A stretch of DNA of 64,000 bases from Ricordea florida (taxonomy: Eukaryota > Cnidaria > Anthozoa > Corallimorpharia > Ricordeidae), in the NCBI GenBank assembly GCA_949710005.1, contig OX453272.1, forward strand, positions 21,384,665 to 21,448,664. The letters are read 5' to 3'. How positions within the stretch are numbered: position 1 is the first letter of the stretch; every line of letters begins with the position of its first letter. Position numbers and translations under genes: made by a program. Positions 32,113 through 44,071 of this stretch are shown one piece after another. The notes under the pieces were generated by a model, which saw only the letters and a program-made list of their open reading frames with translations, was not told the DNA's origin and made no database searches.

Positions 32113-33869
32113 TTAGATTTTCTTCAAGCCTACACCAGTATGTGGCATTAAATCTGACTGTTTCCAAGTGATAGCCCTTTTGTGTGTATACAAAGAAATA
32201 GCACAATATGGCCTCTTTGTTATGGCCATCTCACTCTGGACCAATGCAAAGTACTGATGCTGCTGCTTTAAAGCTACTCGTCCATTACACATACACAAGT
32301 ATGACAGATTATGTGGTGAAGGAATTTCATTGGCAATGCTAAAAGGGTTCTTGATCTCTACTACTTCTTCCCCACAACAAGAGCACTCTATCAGTAAGTC
32401 TGGGGATGCTCTCAAGTACTGTTTAGTTTTATCAATAAAGATACCACATTCTCTATACCTAACATCCTTGTGATGGTTTTTGAAGTATTTGATGAATTCC
32501 TCGACTGCAATGGGCTCCATATCTCTGCCATATTTAAGAGCTGGTAAATTTGTAGGTGGTTTAGCTTTTCCCAATAAGCTATCAACAAGTTTATTGGCAC
32601 TATTTTCTTCACTGGCTTTCATTGATTCTACTTTAGTGAATACTCTGTAAAAGTTTGAGGCAGTTATTCTGCCCTCCCTTTGCTGGTGCCAAGCCTCATT
32701 ATCAGCCTGGCCAACAGTTATTTTCTCTATAGCATCAATTTCATCACTGGAGAGTATGTTACTTTCTCTAGGAGTAGATATTGGCTGCAGTGGCTCCTGT
32801 GTGCATTCAGCTTGACCCATCAACACAAAACAGGAGTCTGGAAATGCATCCTTTAAATTCTCGTAGAAACTTCTCCTTCTCTCATTGTCATCCAGAGCCC
32901 TCTTTTTTTCTACCGGCTGAAAGAGGCTATGCCTGCTGTCTACAGTTGGTCTACTAGGTTCTAAAGAAAACAAAAACAAAGCTGATCAAATCAAGAGGTA
33001 ATCATACGCTCAGGGGTTGCTACATTTTGTGGTAATATTACAAGGAAACTGTATTGTGATGCTGCATGAATCAGTTCAGCCTTGTTTGAAAAATAGTTTA
33101 AGATATTTATCTTTTAGCATTTCTCCGATAGCAGTGATTCCTATATCCTACGTTTACTATATCGCATTGAGTTACCTTTATTTAGTTTTGATGACTTCCA
33201 ATTCATGTCAGCAATCTTTGTTGGCTTGATAACTGTCTTTTCTGATGGGACATTCCACACACATTAATTGTCTTGATGTGCAAGCTGGGTTGCATGGTCA
33301 TTCCACTCTTATTAGCAGCCTCAACTCTAAACAGCAATGCTGTGATGTGAATACAAGAGCTGCTCATTCTGAAATTATAAAAAAGGGAATGAAAATAATC
33401 ATGTAGCATCTAAAAACCTCAACACTGTTGGGGACCTCAAGAATCATTGCCCTGCTCCTAGTTTTGTGCAATTCATCTCCCTATTTAATAATTAGACCTC
33501 AAGTCTGAATGTACTATGTGATAAATGCACCACAGGGCTGGAGGCCAACCACACAAAGACGCAAGTTCTACTTGTTTTAGTGTAGACCAACAAGTTAATC
33601 TGTTTTGTGAGTGTGGATACCATTATTCTGTGTTGAAAAAAATGAAATTGCAAGAAAGGAGGTGGTTTTGCCAGGCACGGTCTCTCATTAATAGGTCATT
33701 AGTTGCTCACTCAATCAGAATGAAGGATTTCTAATAGACCACTAGCTGGTTTATACTATAGCATGACTCTTTCTTAGTTTCAATGAGCTTGTACTCTTTT
33801 AATTCCATGGTTGAGTCCCTACCACCATATTCCACCGTCAGTAATAATCTGAAAAATAGGGTTCGACCC

Positions 33870-34048
33870 TGGTATGTTGTAAAAGAAAGTGAGATTTGGT
33901 AATAGGTGCTAATTGATCCCCAATGGGGATAGAACTACCATCAATATAAACGGCTGAAAGCATGCTGTTAAAATTCTCTCTCTTTCCGTGCTCCGCATTT
34001 CGTCTTCGTGAAGTTAAGCTAATAAAGTATTTTCCGCGGAACACAACA
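33870..34048 (+). repeat. Gypsy 5' LTR
   Basis: The 179-bp LTR starts TGGTATGTTGTAAAAG and ends GGAACACAACA. A candidate polyadenylation signal AATAAA lies at 34021. The internal region begins mid-RT, so the usual primer-binding site has been lost. Confidence 0.88.
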
Positions 34049-35256
34049 ATTAACATACCACCCATAGTTCCGGTATTAAAGCCAGATGGAACTGTAAGGA
34101 TTTGTGAGGACTATAAGGTTACGATTAACCCAGTTTTAGACGTGCCCGAGTACCCCATGCAAACGGCGGAAGAATTGTTTACTCATCTGAACGGTGGTGA
34201 AAAGTTCACCAAGTTGGACTTATCGTCTGCGTACCAGCAAGTGTTATTGGATGAAGAATCACGCCAGTATGTAACCATTAACACCCATCTTGGCTTGTTT
34301 CGATATACCCGCCTACCCTTTGGAGTGCCATATTCCAACAAACGATGAATACTATCTTAAATGGGTTGAAAGGAGTCAGTGGCATACTGGATGACCTGAT
34401 TGTTACTGGTCCGGATGACGCAACGCATTTGCACAATCTTGAAAAGATATTTCAAAAGTTACACTCTGTTGGTGTGAAACTGAAGAGATCAAAGTGTGCG
34501 CTGATGAAACCCTCTGTAGAATATTTTGCATTTGTGGTGGATAAAAGAGGACTTCATCCCTCGCCGCGCAAAGTACAAGCGATCCAGGAAATACCGGTAC
34601 GTCAAAACACAACGGAACTGAAATCATTCCTGGGACTAGTAAACTATTATCGGAAATTCATTCCAGACATGTCAACCCTTGTTGCACCGCTGAATGCTCT
34701 TCTAGGACCCGACGCACCCTGGTCATGGACTAGTTGTTGTCAAGAGTCTTTCCAGACATTAAAAGAATTACTGCGGAAATCGCCCGTGTTAACCCATTAC
34801 GATCCTAGCCTACCCGTTAGACTAGCTGTTGACGCCTCCTCTTACGGCCTAAGGGCAGTGTTGTCACACGTCACAGCTGATGGTGAAAAACCAATAGCAT
34901 ATGCATCGCGATCTTTATCTCAAAGTGAACATAATTACGCGATCATTGAAAAGGAGGCCCTAGCCATTATTTTTGGTATTAAGAAGTTTCACCAATATCT
35001 TTTCGGGAGAAGATTCACTTTGATCACAGATCACAGACCTCTGACGCTATTGCTGGGTCCAAAGCGTGGTATTCCTGTGTTAGCCGCGTCTCGTTTACAA
35101 CGGTGGGCGATACAGTTATCCGCTTACCAGTATGACCTTGAGTATAAAGTCTCTAAGAATCACAAAAACGCTGACGCGTTATCCCGCTTACCGCGAAAGA
35201 CCGTGGAAGAAACAGATGTTTGGACACGAGAGGCAGAAGAGGTGAATCATATTTAA
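34049..35256 (+). pseudogene. Gypsy reverse transcriptase and RNase H, broken
   Basis: The RT fingers and palm begin near VLKPDGTVRICEDYK, followed by FTKLDLSSAYQQ (motif A) and YTRLPFGV. A small deletion with frame change at about 34328-34345 removes residues after LPFGV. The second frame, from 34345, continues with GILDDLIVTG: the family normally has Y before the DD pair and here it is I. Connection motifs follow (LKSFLGLVNYYRKFIP, then PLNALL), and then RNase H with VDASSYGLRAVLSH, IEKEALAI, TDHRPL and KNADALSRL. The N-terminal half of the polyprotein is missing. The frame break and the altered YxDD box argue against activity. Confidence 0.9.
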
Positions 35257-35277
35257 ACAGAACGAATACCAGTTACT

Positions 35278-36321
35278 GTGTCAAAAATTCGCGAGGCCAT
35301 GCAAGGAGATCCCATTTTGTCACGTGTGATGTATTGCATACTTCACGGTTGGGCAAGCCCAGTGCCAGATGAACTCAAAATTTATCACTCAAAGGTGGAG
35401 GAATTTACAGTGGAGGATGGTTGTCTCTTGCGTGGGACACGAGTGGTTATACCCGCCAAATATCAGAATGCTGTGTTGTCAGAATTGCACCTGAACCATC
35501 CAGGAATGGTCCGCATGAAATCCCTGGCCCGATTGCATGTGTGGTGGCCTGGCCTTGATAATGCTGTGGAGCAAACGGTTCGTGATTGTTCTCGTTGTCA
35601 AGAAAATCGCTGTAAGAGTCCTCTTAAGGTGAGCAATCCTTGGATCTGGCCGACACGCCCTTGGCAGAGAGTACATGCGGATTTTGCTGGTCCTGTCATT
35701 GGCAGTATGTTTCTGTTGGTGGTAGATGCAAAGTCCAAATGGATTGAAGTATTGACTATGTCGACAACTACTGCAGCAGCAACTGTACAGGCGTTCAGGT
35801 TTTTATTCGCCACTCATGGTTTACCAGAGGAGATAGTGACGGATAATGGCCCTCAGTTTGCAGCCCAGGAGATGAAAGACTTCCTAAAATCGAATGGAAT
35901 TCGTCATGTGTTGTACTCACCCTATCATCCTGCTTCTAATGGTGGAGCTGAAACTGCTGTGAGAACATTTAAAGAAGCCATGAAGACCATGAAGGAAGAA
36001 TCTGGTTCAGTACCTGAAAAAGTATCCCGTTTCCTTTTGAGTTATCGTTCTACACCACACACTGCCACGGATAGCACTCCAGCTGAGCTTCTAATGGGGC
36101 GGAGGATCCGAACTCGTTTGGACCTTTTACATCCCAGTTTATCCGCCAAAATGTCTGAAAAGTCCAAGAGTGCATGTCATTCAACGCGAAGAATTTTGGA
36201 GCCTGGAGAGCCTGTGATGGTTCGGGATTACCGAAATCGTGCCGCACCTTGGATACGAGGTGTAATTCAAGACCGTTTAGGCCCTGTTACTTACCGCGTA
36301 TTGGTAGGGAACTTGCTATGA
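35278..36321 (+). pseudogene. Gypsy integrase
   Basis: The integrase follows the RNase H after a stop at 35254-35256. It shows the HHCC zinc module (HLNHPGMVRMKSLARLHVWW, then CSRCQ) and the DDE core: HADFAGP, VTDNGPQFAA and a third acidic position in the NGGAETAVRTFKEA helix. The C-terminal tail has the MVRDYRNRAAPWIRGVI and GPVTYRVLV pattern typical of this group. The domain itself is uninterrupted, but it depends on upstream frames that are broken. Confidence 0.88.
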
Positions 36322-36330
36322 AAACGACAC

Positions 36331-36657
36331 GTGGATCAGTTACGATCGCTGGCTGGCTCGAGAGTACCCGATCTAGGAAGTGTACTAGTGTCAGTTGATA
36401 ATAATCAAGATATAGAGATGACGGCATTGCCTGATGCTATCCCTAAAGTGGTGCCGTTGCCTAAATCGCCACAGCAACCAAAGGATGTCACACCCAATAC
36501 AACCAACGTAGCAAAACCATCTGAAATCGGAGAATCTGAGATTCCCGCCACTTCACCAGGAAAGTCTACTGAAGAAGGTGAAGTACCACACCCTCCACCA
36601 GAAAAAGCCATGACACCCGTTTTGAAACGTTATCCGACAAGGATACGCGTAAAGTGA
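36331..36657 (+). pseudogene. Gypsy Pol C-terminal tail
   Basis: A frame rich in Pro, Lys and Glu continues after the integrase and ends at RYPTRIRVK, a tail seen in many Gypsy Pol proteins (RYPxRxRxxP-like). It is probably the end of the same polyprotein displaced by an indel or stop near 36321. The purine-rich tract and 3' LTR follow. Confidence 0.6.
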
Positions 36658-36797
36658 AACGCTTAATCGATGAAATATAAAGATAGTTGATAGCATAACA
36701 CTCCAAACTCCGGACTCTGTTAGTTGTATGAGACATGTTAGGTTCGTTAGACTTCATTCAGTTGTTCGAACAAAGTAAAGATTTGCGCGGGAGGAAG

Positions 36798-36976
36798 TGG
36801 TATGTTGTAAAAGGAAGTGAGATTTGGTAATAGGTGCTAATTGATCCCCAATGGGGATAGAACTACCATCAATATAAAGGGCTGAAAGCATGCTGTTAAA
36901 ATTCTCTCTCTTTCCGTACTCCGCATTTCGTCTTCGTGAAGTTAAGCTAATAAAGTATTTTCCGTGGAACACAACA
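36798..36976 (+). repeat. Gypsy 3' LTR
   Basis: A 179-bp copy of the 5' LTR, differing at a few positions (for example AAAAGGAAG against AAAAGAAAG, and AAAGGGCTG against AAACGGCTG). It is followed by the duplication GACCC at 36977-36981. Confidence 0.88.
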
Positions 36977-37636
36977 GACCCTACAAGCTCCCTTTCATCT
37001 ATCTTGATAATACAAACCCAGCAACACATGTACAGTAGGCACTGACAATAGAGCCATTATTCTTGATCGCACAATTCCATGCAGAATGCGGTGTATCCGA
37101 TATTTTCATGGAATGAGTGCAATTTGCTTTTAGAAAGCAATATTCCGAGTCATCCGTGATTTTCTGATATGATATTTCTTTCAACCAGCCAGAGTCAAAC
37201 AAACGATAGTCGCGTTCCCTTCTTTGTATTCATTTAGGACTCGTTTGTGGAAGTCAACATCCTTCCCTGGGTGATCACTCATCAAAAACAATGTTATATC
37301 ACTCAGGCTCTGTTTATACGTCGCATTAGAGACGAATTTAATTCACACGAATTTTATTTTGGCAATTTTCTTCGACTCTAAAGCAACGTATAAAACGAAC
37401 TGAATTGCTCCTGTTAAATTATATTCGACCAGACGTTTTATCCGTGTGCCCCAGACGGATAAAACGTCTGAAATGCGTGTCACTTTTATAAGTCGCTTTT
37501 CAGTCGCAGCAAAGTAAATGCATATATTATTCCTCGGCGACATAAATTATTCCACCGGCTAATTTTGAGCCCACATTGACAGTTTTCACGTATATAGCAT
37601 GCGTACGGAAGAAGAATTCCCGCGAAAATCGAAAAC

Positions 37637-38818
37637 ATGGCGACTGCTGGAGCCCTTTTCCGAAAAACGTTGAGTCAGACTTGTTGGTCGTGTGAAGCTA
37701 AAACGAAATACGGCTGTATTTCATGCGACAGACCTGTATGTGTTCGTTTCGAATGTTCTGTGGCTGAACTGGATGAAGAGGCAGAGGGATGGGAGCCGGG
37801 AAAGCGAGTTGGGTACTGTCTTCGTTGTGCATGAATTTGTACGCGAACATCCACTCCTCGTAACCCAGAAGGATCACTCTCTGCAAATTTAGTAGATGAA
37901 ACATTTTTGGTATCGAAACAGGATGATCAGGATTCAGATTTAAGCAGCGCCAGCGAGGAAAAGGAGCCACTAGTCCCCCCCAAAAAACGCAGAAAGCAGC
38001 TTGAAGATGGTGATAGCAAGAACCCCGAGAAAACTGCGGTTAAATTGAAGAAGCGTGGCAGAAAAGCAACGTGGTTGGAGACCCAGGTGACTGACATGCT
38101 CAACATAATTGTCAATGACGAGAACATTCTTCGGAAGCTCGTTTTTACGAACACCAAGAAAGCCTACAACACTGAAGCCTATCAATTTGTGTTAAATAAA
38201 CTGAACGAACAATATGAAGATTCATTTCCATTCACAGTAGAGCAGATGAGAACCAAGTTTAAATGGTGTGGAGCCACATGTAAGAGGATCTGTCTTACTG
38301 TAAAGACATCAAGTGGAGTGAAGAGGCTGACTGACGAGAAAGGTTATGGAAAGTGGTTTGACCTACTCTATCCTATAGTAAAGTCACGTGATTCATGTCA
38401 GCCTGAGCAAGCTTGTGAACCTTCAGCCAATGAGTGCATTGCCAAAGAAATCATTGAGCACGAGAGGAGTGATTGCAGCTCTGTGGATGGTGGTACAAAG
38501 GAGCCCACTGAGAAGAGCATGTTTGCACCAGTTAAGAGGAAGGGTAGAAAAAATAAATCAGACCAAATAGCATCAGCTGTGGATTTAATAAGATCTGCAA
38601 TTGAGAATGACCCAACAAAACAGCTTTTGGAAGGCATTCACGAGGAGATGAAACTAGCAAGAGAACAAGAGAAAAGGTATTTGGACATACTGTTGGGTTC
38701 AGGTCAGCAACCCTTCCAACAGTATCAACATCATGGTGCATATAGCAGCACACCTATGTTTTCCAACAATGGTGTGCCTGGACACCAAACTCAGATGGGA
38801 ATTATGTACCCCCCCTGA
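37637..38818 (+). pseudogene. Harbinger accessory (Myb/trihelix-like) protein, one internal stop
   Basis: From the ATG at 37637 (MATAGALFRKT) the frame runs for 394 codons to 38818 with a single internal TGA at 37832-37834; both parts are in the same frame. The N-terminus has a cysteine-rich, zinc-binding-like module (CWSCEAKTKYGCISCDRPVC, then YCLRC). After an acidic/basic linker (EKEPLVPPKKRRK) comes a helical domain at about residues 140-240 with the look of a Myb/trihelix module (ATWLETQVTDMLNIIV, RTKFKWCGATCKRI). The C-terminus is Gln/Pro-rich. In Harbinger elements this partner binds the ends and helps import the transposase. The lone TGA could be a recent mutation, or the start could lie downstream. 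Confidence 0.8.
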
Positions 38819-39813
38819 GACTGCTGATGGTTTCACCCAATACTTTTGTTGACTCTGGTTTTCTGACATTTGCATGTTTAGGAATCTGGTAAACAAAAAA
38901 TGCAAGACCCATTTTTGTTCCATTTTCTACTTGGTTTAGGCATATTTTGATAGTAAGCTTTTTATCAAAACAGTGGTTTTGAAAAGAGTACATACTCCTT
39001 GAACAACATTGGAGGACTTTGTTAATATGTTTAGTTTGTTTAATAAACAAACATCTGTTGCAAAGTTGATATTTTAAAGAACTCAACATAGTTATTAAGC
39101 CACAATAAAGCTTGGCCAACATTGCCACATTTGTTTCCTAAGGTCTTGTCAAACAATAGACACACCATACCAACTGTCATGTTTTTATTATAATTGCTTT
39201 GGGACTTTTTTTTCCTTGAGAAACCAACAACATTTAGAATCAAAGTATAATCACATAAATTCAGAGGTCTTGTGGAACAATTCCTCATAGAGGCTGTTAA
39301 CAATATATTTAAGGGCTATATGCTTAAAATGTTTGTATATTATTTCACCCTAAATTGAAAACTCAACTTTCAAAAGTACAATAATAGTTCTTTTGTCCTT
39401 CCAAAATTTTGCATAAGCATTATTTTCAATTTCTCAAGGGACTTTAAGCCTACTCAAGAAATACTAAAAACATAGCTTATGCAAAGTTAAAAAAAATAGT
39501 ATTATGCCCTATACTCAAATGGCTTAATTCAGTGGTTCAACAAGTGTAACTGCACATTAACTATCACAATGTGTTGCATATGTTTTAGTTGGAGCCCCAC
39601 TCCCTTATTAAAGATTGCTCCCTTCATTTAATAACTATATCAGGCAAACTCCTTTGCCAATAGAAAATCTCTACATGACAAAAAATTTAAAAGTAATTAA
39701 GGCACTTTCCAAGTTGAACAGTTGATTAGTTATATGCTGTTACTTTTTAGCTCTAAATATGAACACTTCCTTTTTGAAGATCTAGTCAAAGCAGAAAAGT
39801 TAAGGCTGACAGA
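38819..39813. other. AT-rich spacer between convergent Harbinger genes
   Basis: Nearly 1 kb lies between the stops of the accessory protein and the transposase. The short frames here have no recognisable product and the sequence is AT-rich throughout. It presumably holds 3' UTRs. Confidence 0.6.
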
Positions 39814-41089
39814 TTACTGCCCTTCTTTTTCTTTCCAAAATTTGTTGAAAAGTGCTTTTCTTATCTCTTCTGCATGATGTGATTTATCCTTTTTCATAGT
39901 GCTGTTTCTCATCATCAGCAGTTCTCTGACCTCCTTCCTGCTTCTTCTCCCATGTTGTGCTGGATCCTCTGTTAAGTCTAACTGTGATGGTAGGGAATCA
40001 CCCATGTCTATACAAATGTTGTGAAGAACAACACATGCTAACGCAATGCATTTAACAGCATCAGGTTGGCAAGATGATTTACGGTAGAGAACTTTCAATC
40101 GACTCTTCAGCTGGCCAAAAGCCCTTTCTGATACCATCCTTGCCCTGCTGAGGCGGTAGTTGAAATAGTGCTGTTCAGCACTCAAAACAGCATTGGAGTA
40201 AGGTTTCATCAACCAAATACGAAAAGGGAAAGCTGAATCCCCCAGAATCATAGGATAAATGTCTGTTCCTTCAATGTTTTGTGATATTTCAGGGATCACT
40301 TTCTTTTCTGTGATATCACTCCATAACTGTGTAGACTGAAAAATAATTGAATCATGTGAGTTACCTGACCCACATAAATCTTGCTGCAGCGTCAACAATG
40401 GCCATCATAACAATAGAGAAAAAGTTTTTAAAGTTATGGTACTCTTTACAAGTTTCCTCTCCACCAGGTGGGCACTGAATTGGGATGTGGCAACCATCAA
40501 TTGCTCCCCAACACCAAGGGAATTGCCAAAACTGGTTCATGTCCATCATGGCCTCTGTAAAATCCTGCTCAGAAGTTGGGAAATGATTTGTCACTGACTT
40601 CCTCCATAAGCCTTGAACGATTTCCTCGCAGACTTCCTTAACAATGACATGGATAGTTGCTAACTCAACGCCAAACAATTCTGCTATTGTGTACAGGTAA
40701 TCACCCCTCCCAAGCCGATAAAGACATATTGCTAATCTGCACTCTGGAGAAATTGGCATTTCAGTCAGCTGATCCTTTGTGATATCCTGTCTGATATTCT
40801 CAAGTATATAGCAAAATGTTTGGCGTGTCACACGGAAGGTTTTCTTGAATCTTGAATTATCATAAGTTGACCACACCATTTCCCACCACCCAGCGTTTCT
40901 CTCACACCTTCGGACACTACGAAAACGTTCATCTTCTTCTCCCACTTGCTGCAGTAATAAACATAATAAAGCTAGCAGTCGAAGCCTGAATTTTCGTCTT
41001 ACTGCTTCAAGCGTTGCGACCTGAAAAGACAAATTCCTACGCCTTCGCCTCGCCAGAGCTAGCATCAGTGCCGCTCTGAACGCCGCCAT
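39814..41089 (-). pseudogene. Harbinger DDE transposase (HARBI1-like), one frameshift
   Basis: The ATG at 41089 opens MAAFRAALMLALARRRRR. The first frame has the helix-turn-helix region (RLAICLYRLGRGDYLYTIAELFG) and the first catalytic Asp (WCWGAIDGCHIPI). Near 40370-40385 a small deletion shifts the frame after ARFMWV. The second frame continues with SGNSHDSIIFQSTQLW, the second Asp in ILGDSAFPFRIWLMKPY, and the Glu in RMVSERAFGQLKSRLK. The tail (VLHNICIDMGD) is typical. Apart from this break all DDE positions are present. It faces the accessory gene; the 1 kb between the two stop codons is AT-rich with no gene seen. The protein would cut at the GGCYCTGTTTATA ends and leave 3-bp duplications. 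Confidence 0.9.
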
Positions 41090-44071
41090 GTTGTTTTAAG
41101 AAGCTCTCCGCTGATAAAAGTCAATGCGGGCACATAAAGACATCGAAATTATATTCGACGTCTAAAATGAACATACATTAATTTCGTCTCCCAGACGAGA
41201 GATCTCATCAATTAAATACGCGTCATTAAATGCGACATATAAACAGGGCCTCAGATATATCGGCGGCCAAGCAGTCGTGCTCTCGCTTTCCTTCCCCCAA
41301 TCATCCTTCAGTGTCAAAGGATCTGGAACTGAGGTCTCGTTTGGCATTATGAGTAATGTTGCCTTCTCTTTTTCGGTAGTAGCAATTCGTTCCTGAGCAG
41401 TTGGCTTGATCGCAATGCCCATTTCTGCCGCGGCAAATACGCGGGCTTTCAGCTTTGGGTCCTGAAACCTTCAAGTCCCGCTTGCGACAGAACTCTTTCA
41501 GTTGCTCAGGTTTCCATGTCTGGATAACCTCGAAAGGCAGCTCTTCACGACTCATATCTCATCTACATTATAACAATATAAACTAGAAATACGACTCACG
41601 CAAAACCTCGCGAAGCTAGTTTTTGAAGAAATCACAATGGTTTTAGCTATCAGCCTAATCCCCGTTACTTTATTCGTTATTTCATGTTTGGTACTCAATT
41701 AGTGACACCTTGTGCAAATTATATGATGAGTATACCGCTGCACACAGTACTTATAAATTTGCCTTGACTTAGCTCTCTTACTGCCACCAGAGGGAATAGA
41801 ATTAAAATTATTTATTGTCCTTACCCGGAATACAGAGTCGATGAGGTATCACAATAAGATTCACATACCAGAAATTGAAAATGATTGTAAATCTCTTGCA
41901 GGTGAAGTGTTGAAGATGAGCGAATTGATTAAAGTGCCTATGAAATGAAATTGTTTATTCCCACAATGAAATGTTTTAGCCTTTTCGATATCCGAATGAA
42001 TAGTTTTAAGTGTCGCAAACAATTGGAAGTCCGTCTTTTCGAGCGCCGAAGTTTCGTTCCTCGAGCAAGAAAGAGGGTCCTTTTTCTCGCGCGGCCAAAC
42101 CGCTCGTATTTCAAGGCTGTGACGTAGAAACGTTTGCCGAATGTCGAGAACATTATGGCGGGAAAGAGACCTGTGAAGAGAGGCGGACGGTATTGCGTGG
42201 CCGGAGGCCCAAATAAGACGAGCTGCACGAACACATCTTACACGGAAGGTGTATCTATGCACTACTTCCCATCAGCAGAAGATGTGAGGCAAAAGTGGAC
42301 GAATTTTGTCCGTAGGCACAGGAAGGATTTCACCCCATCCAAGTCATCAAGTCTTTGTTCTGTGCATTTCGCGGATAGCTGCTTCGAACAACGACCCGCA
42401 CTTTACTCCTCTGATGTTAGCGTGGAATTAATGAACTTTAAACGGTTTTTAATTAAGGGATCAAAACCTACGCGAGACACAGTGGTTCCATATTCTTCTC
42501 CTGAAACTTCACGAAAGCGAAGAAAGGTAAGCTTAGTCCATTGTTGTCGTGTTTTGCTGTTCTCTACTAGTCACGCTCGAGTTCACTTTGGTCGGCTTCA
42601 GTCAGGGAACCGATTCTTGTAAGAAAGTGTTTCTTAAAGACCCGATTGCTGTAAATAAGCGACAACGCCGACAATACGAAATAATATGAAAAGGATGTGA
42701 CAATCTACATGCCGTAGCCCGCCAAAATGGAGCTTTTATACACAAAATAATGGGTAAAAATTTACCAATGTGATACCTGGAAATTTCTTTTCAAGACAAT
42801 TACTTCCGTGAAACAAGAAAAGAAGTTGTCTTCTGTCAGTATCTAACAATAACTTATAATTACAAATGGCTTTATTTCTTTATAGATTCTAAGGGATTCA
42901 TTGAAAGAATCATAAGTCGCACTGCCTTGCAATTATCACCGGCTGTGTGCAACGTCGTTCCAGAAAAAACGGTTACTGCGGCATCTTTAGTGTCTTCGAA
43001 TTCACCAGCGCACATACCCGTTTTGGTTGATGTAGAAGAATCTCCTGATGCATCTCTGGTGGCCATGGAAGACAGCACGGAAGATACACCAGCATTAGTC
43101 CTCAGGAGACGCCTGAATTTACCAGTGACCTCAACGCCTAAGCCAAGCACAAAGTGCAGTCGATGGCCAAGAAAGTCAAAAAAGACTCGGGAGTGGAGAA
43201 AAAAGCACCAAAGGCTTAGTAAATGGTTTCAAGCTTTACTGGTCAAATACAACCAGCTCAGAAATACACAGGTATTAGGACAAGCCATGATTGTGGTAGA
43301 TTTTATGTTCAATCCGTTTCCTATATGATTTTGAGAATGATAGCCATTTCTTAATTAAATTATTTTTTAAAAATGACTTGTCAGGTGCTGTTTACGCTTT
43401 AACATAACGGTACAATAAATGTTCCCGGAAGAATTTGTTTCACTATGACACAAGAATTTTTCTGGGTTGGTTTGTTTTAGGAGGTGAAGGATGAGATGAA
43501 TGAAAAAGAGATTCCTGAAAATAAGTCCTGTAATGGTGAAGAAGAAACTGAGCATCCAGTATATGCTGCTACTGAACTTGATGTAGAGGAGATGAGTGAA
43601 AGTGAGAGTGAGTTACCAGAGGAACCTGACTGGTGTGCACTGGAAGAAAATGCTTTTTCAGCAGATTCAAGCACTGAATCTGAAGATGACTGTCAGGAGG
43701 ATGAATCAAGAAATAGTATCAGGTAACAACATCAATGTGATTTTCTCACATCCTTGGTTCAGGTTATTCTACCACTTTGGAAAAGAAGAAACAACATTTG
43801 TAACATGATGGCCAAAAAACAGTTTTTCTGGTTAATTACAACCGATGCTCTTGTGAGACATATTCAACAGTTATGCTGTAGATGTGAATTTGTCATGTTT
43901 GGTTAGTGGGATGCTAGAGCCAGCAAATGTGCCAGGCAATGGTCTAAATTTGCATGTCTTTACTGCGCTCAGTGCAACTGAAATATTAAAGTACAGTACC
44001 CTGAAGTAGCATTCTATTTTCAGACTTCTTCCAGGAACAGCACCGCAGGAGGAACAAACATTTATTGTTTT

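Larger units (their letters stand above)
33870..36976 (+). mobile_element. Gypsy LTR retrotransposon, internally deleted
   Basis: Two LTRs of 179 bp (33870-34048 and 36798-36976), starting TGGTATGTTG and ending CACAACA, differ at only a few sites. A 5-bp duplication GACCC flanks them (33865-33869 and 36977-36981). A purine-rich tract GGGAGGAAG precedes the right LTR. Gag, protease and the start of RT are deleted: RT sequence begins right after the left LTR. It lies in an intron of the ISL2EU nuclease gene. The intact LTRs and short duplication show this is a real insertion, though the deletion makes it non-autonomous. Confidence 0.92.
37306..41250. mobile_element. PIF/Harbinger transposon, 3945 bp, TSD TCA
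   Basis: The termini GGCTCTGTTTATACGTCGCA (37306) and GGCCCTGTTTATATGTCGCA (minus strand from 41250) are near-perfect inverted repeats. The 3-bp duplication TCA is at 37303-37305 and 41251-41253, as expected for the superfamily. It carries the usual gene pair: a DNA-binding accessory protein (plus) and a DDE transposase (minus), convergent. It is inserted within the first coding exon of the ISL2EU nuclease gene. Each gene has only one visible defect, so it is fairly young. Confidence 0.93.
32113..41555 (-). pseudogene. ISL2EU SAP-SWIM-YqaJ nuclease gene, split by two transposons
   Basis: The second ISL2EU gene. The exon at 41555-41251 starts MSREELPFEVIQTWKPEQLK, then FCRKRDLKVSG, a SAP-like DNA-binding module; a frameshift lies near 41430. 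Inside this exon sits the Harbinger element. Past it, coding resumes at 37305 (SDITLFLMSDHPGK), with a frameshift near 37210, to the SWIM finger (CTCVAG, donor at 37017). The intron contains the Gypsy element. The next exon is 33368-33176 (acceptor TTTCAG, CIHITALLFRVEAA, with a slip in a GT repeat near 33255). The last exon, 32960-32113 (acceptor TTCTTTAG), holds the YqaJ-type nuclease: EAWHQQREGRITAS, ALKYGRDMEPIA, RASPDLLIEC and EVVEIKNPF, the expected Glu, Asp and Glu-x-Lys residues. The role of this nuclease in transposition is not settled; end processing is a guess. Confidence 0.85.
29511..41581. mobile_element. ISL2EU transposon, decayed, with two nested insertions
   Basis: Two convergent genes, a THAP/DDE transposase (29662-31320, plus) and a SAP-SWIM-YqaJ nuclease (41555-32113, minus), form the pair known for ISL2EU elements. 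The nuclease gene is split by a Harbinger element (37306-41250) and a Gypsy element (33870-36976); homology resumes across both. Without these insertions the element would be close to 5 kb. I could not find convincing terminal inverted repeats, so both outer borders are approximate. The right one abuts the ACTAG terminus of the next element. Confidence 0.75.

Noticed and set aside
34360-34400. A functional Gypsy RT with a natural ILDD catalytic box
   Set aside because: The frame just upstream is broken by a deletion and the N-terminal half of the polyprotein is missing, so the changed residue is more likely decay than a functional variant.
37499-37636. Host promoter with CpG content upstream of the Harbinger accessory gene
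   Set aside because: The sequence is within the Harbinger terminal inverted-repeat boundaries, so any promoter here belongs to the transposon.
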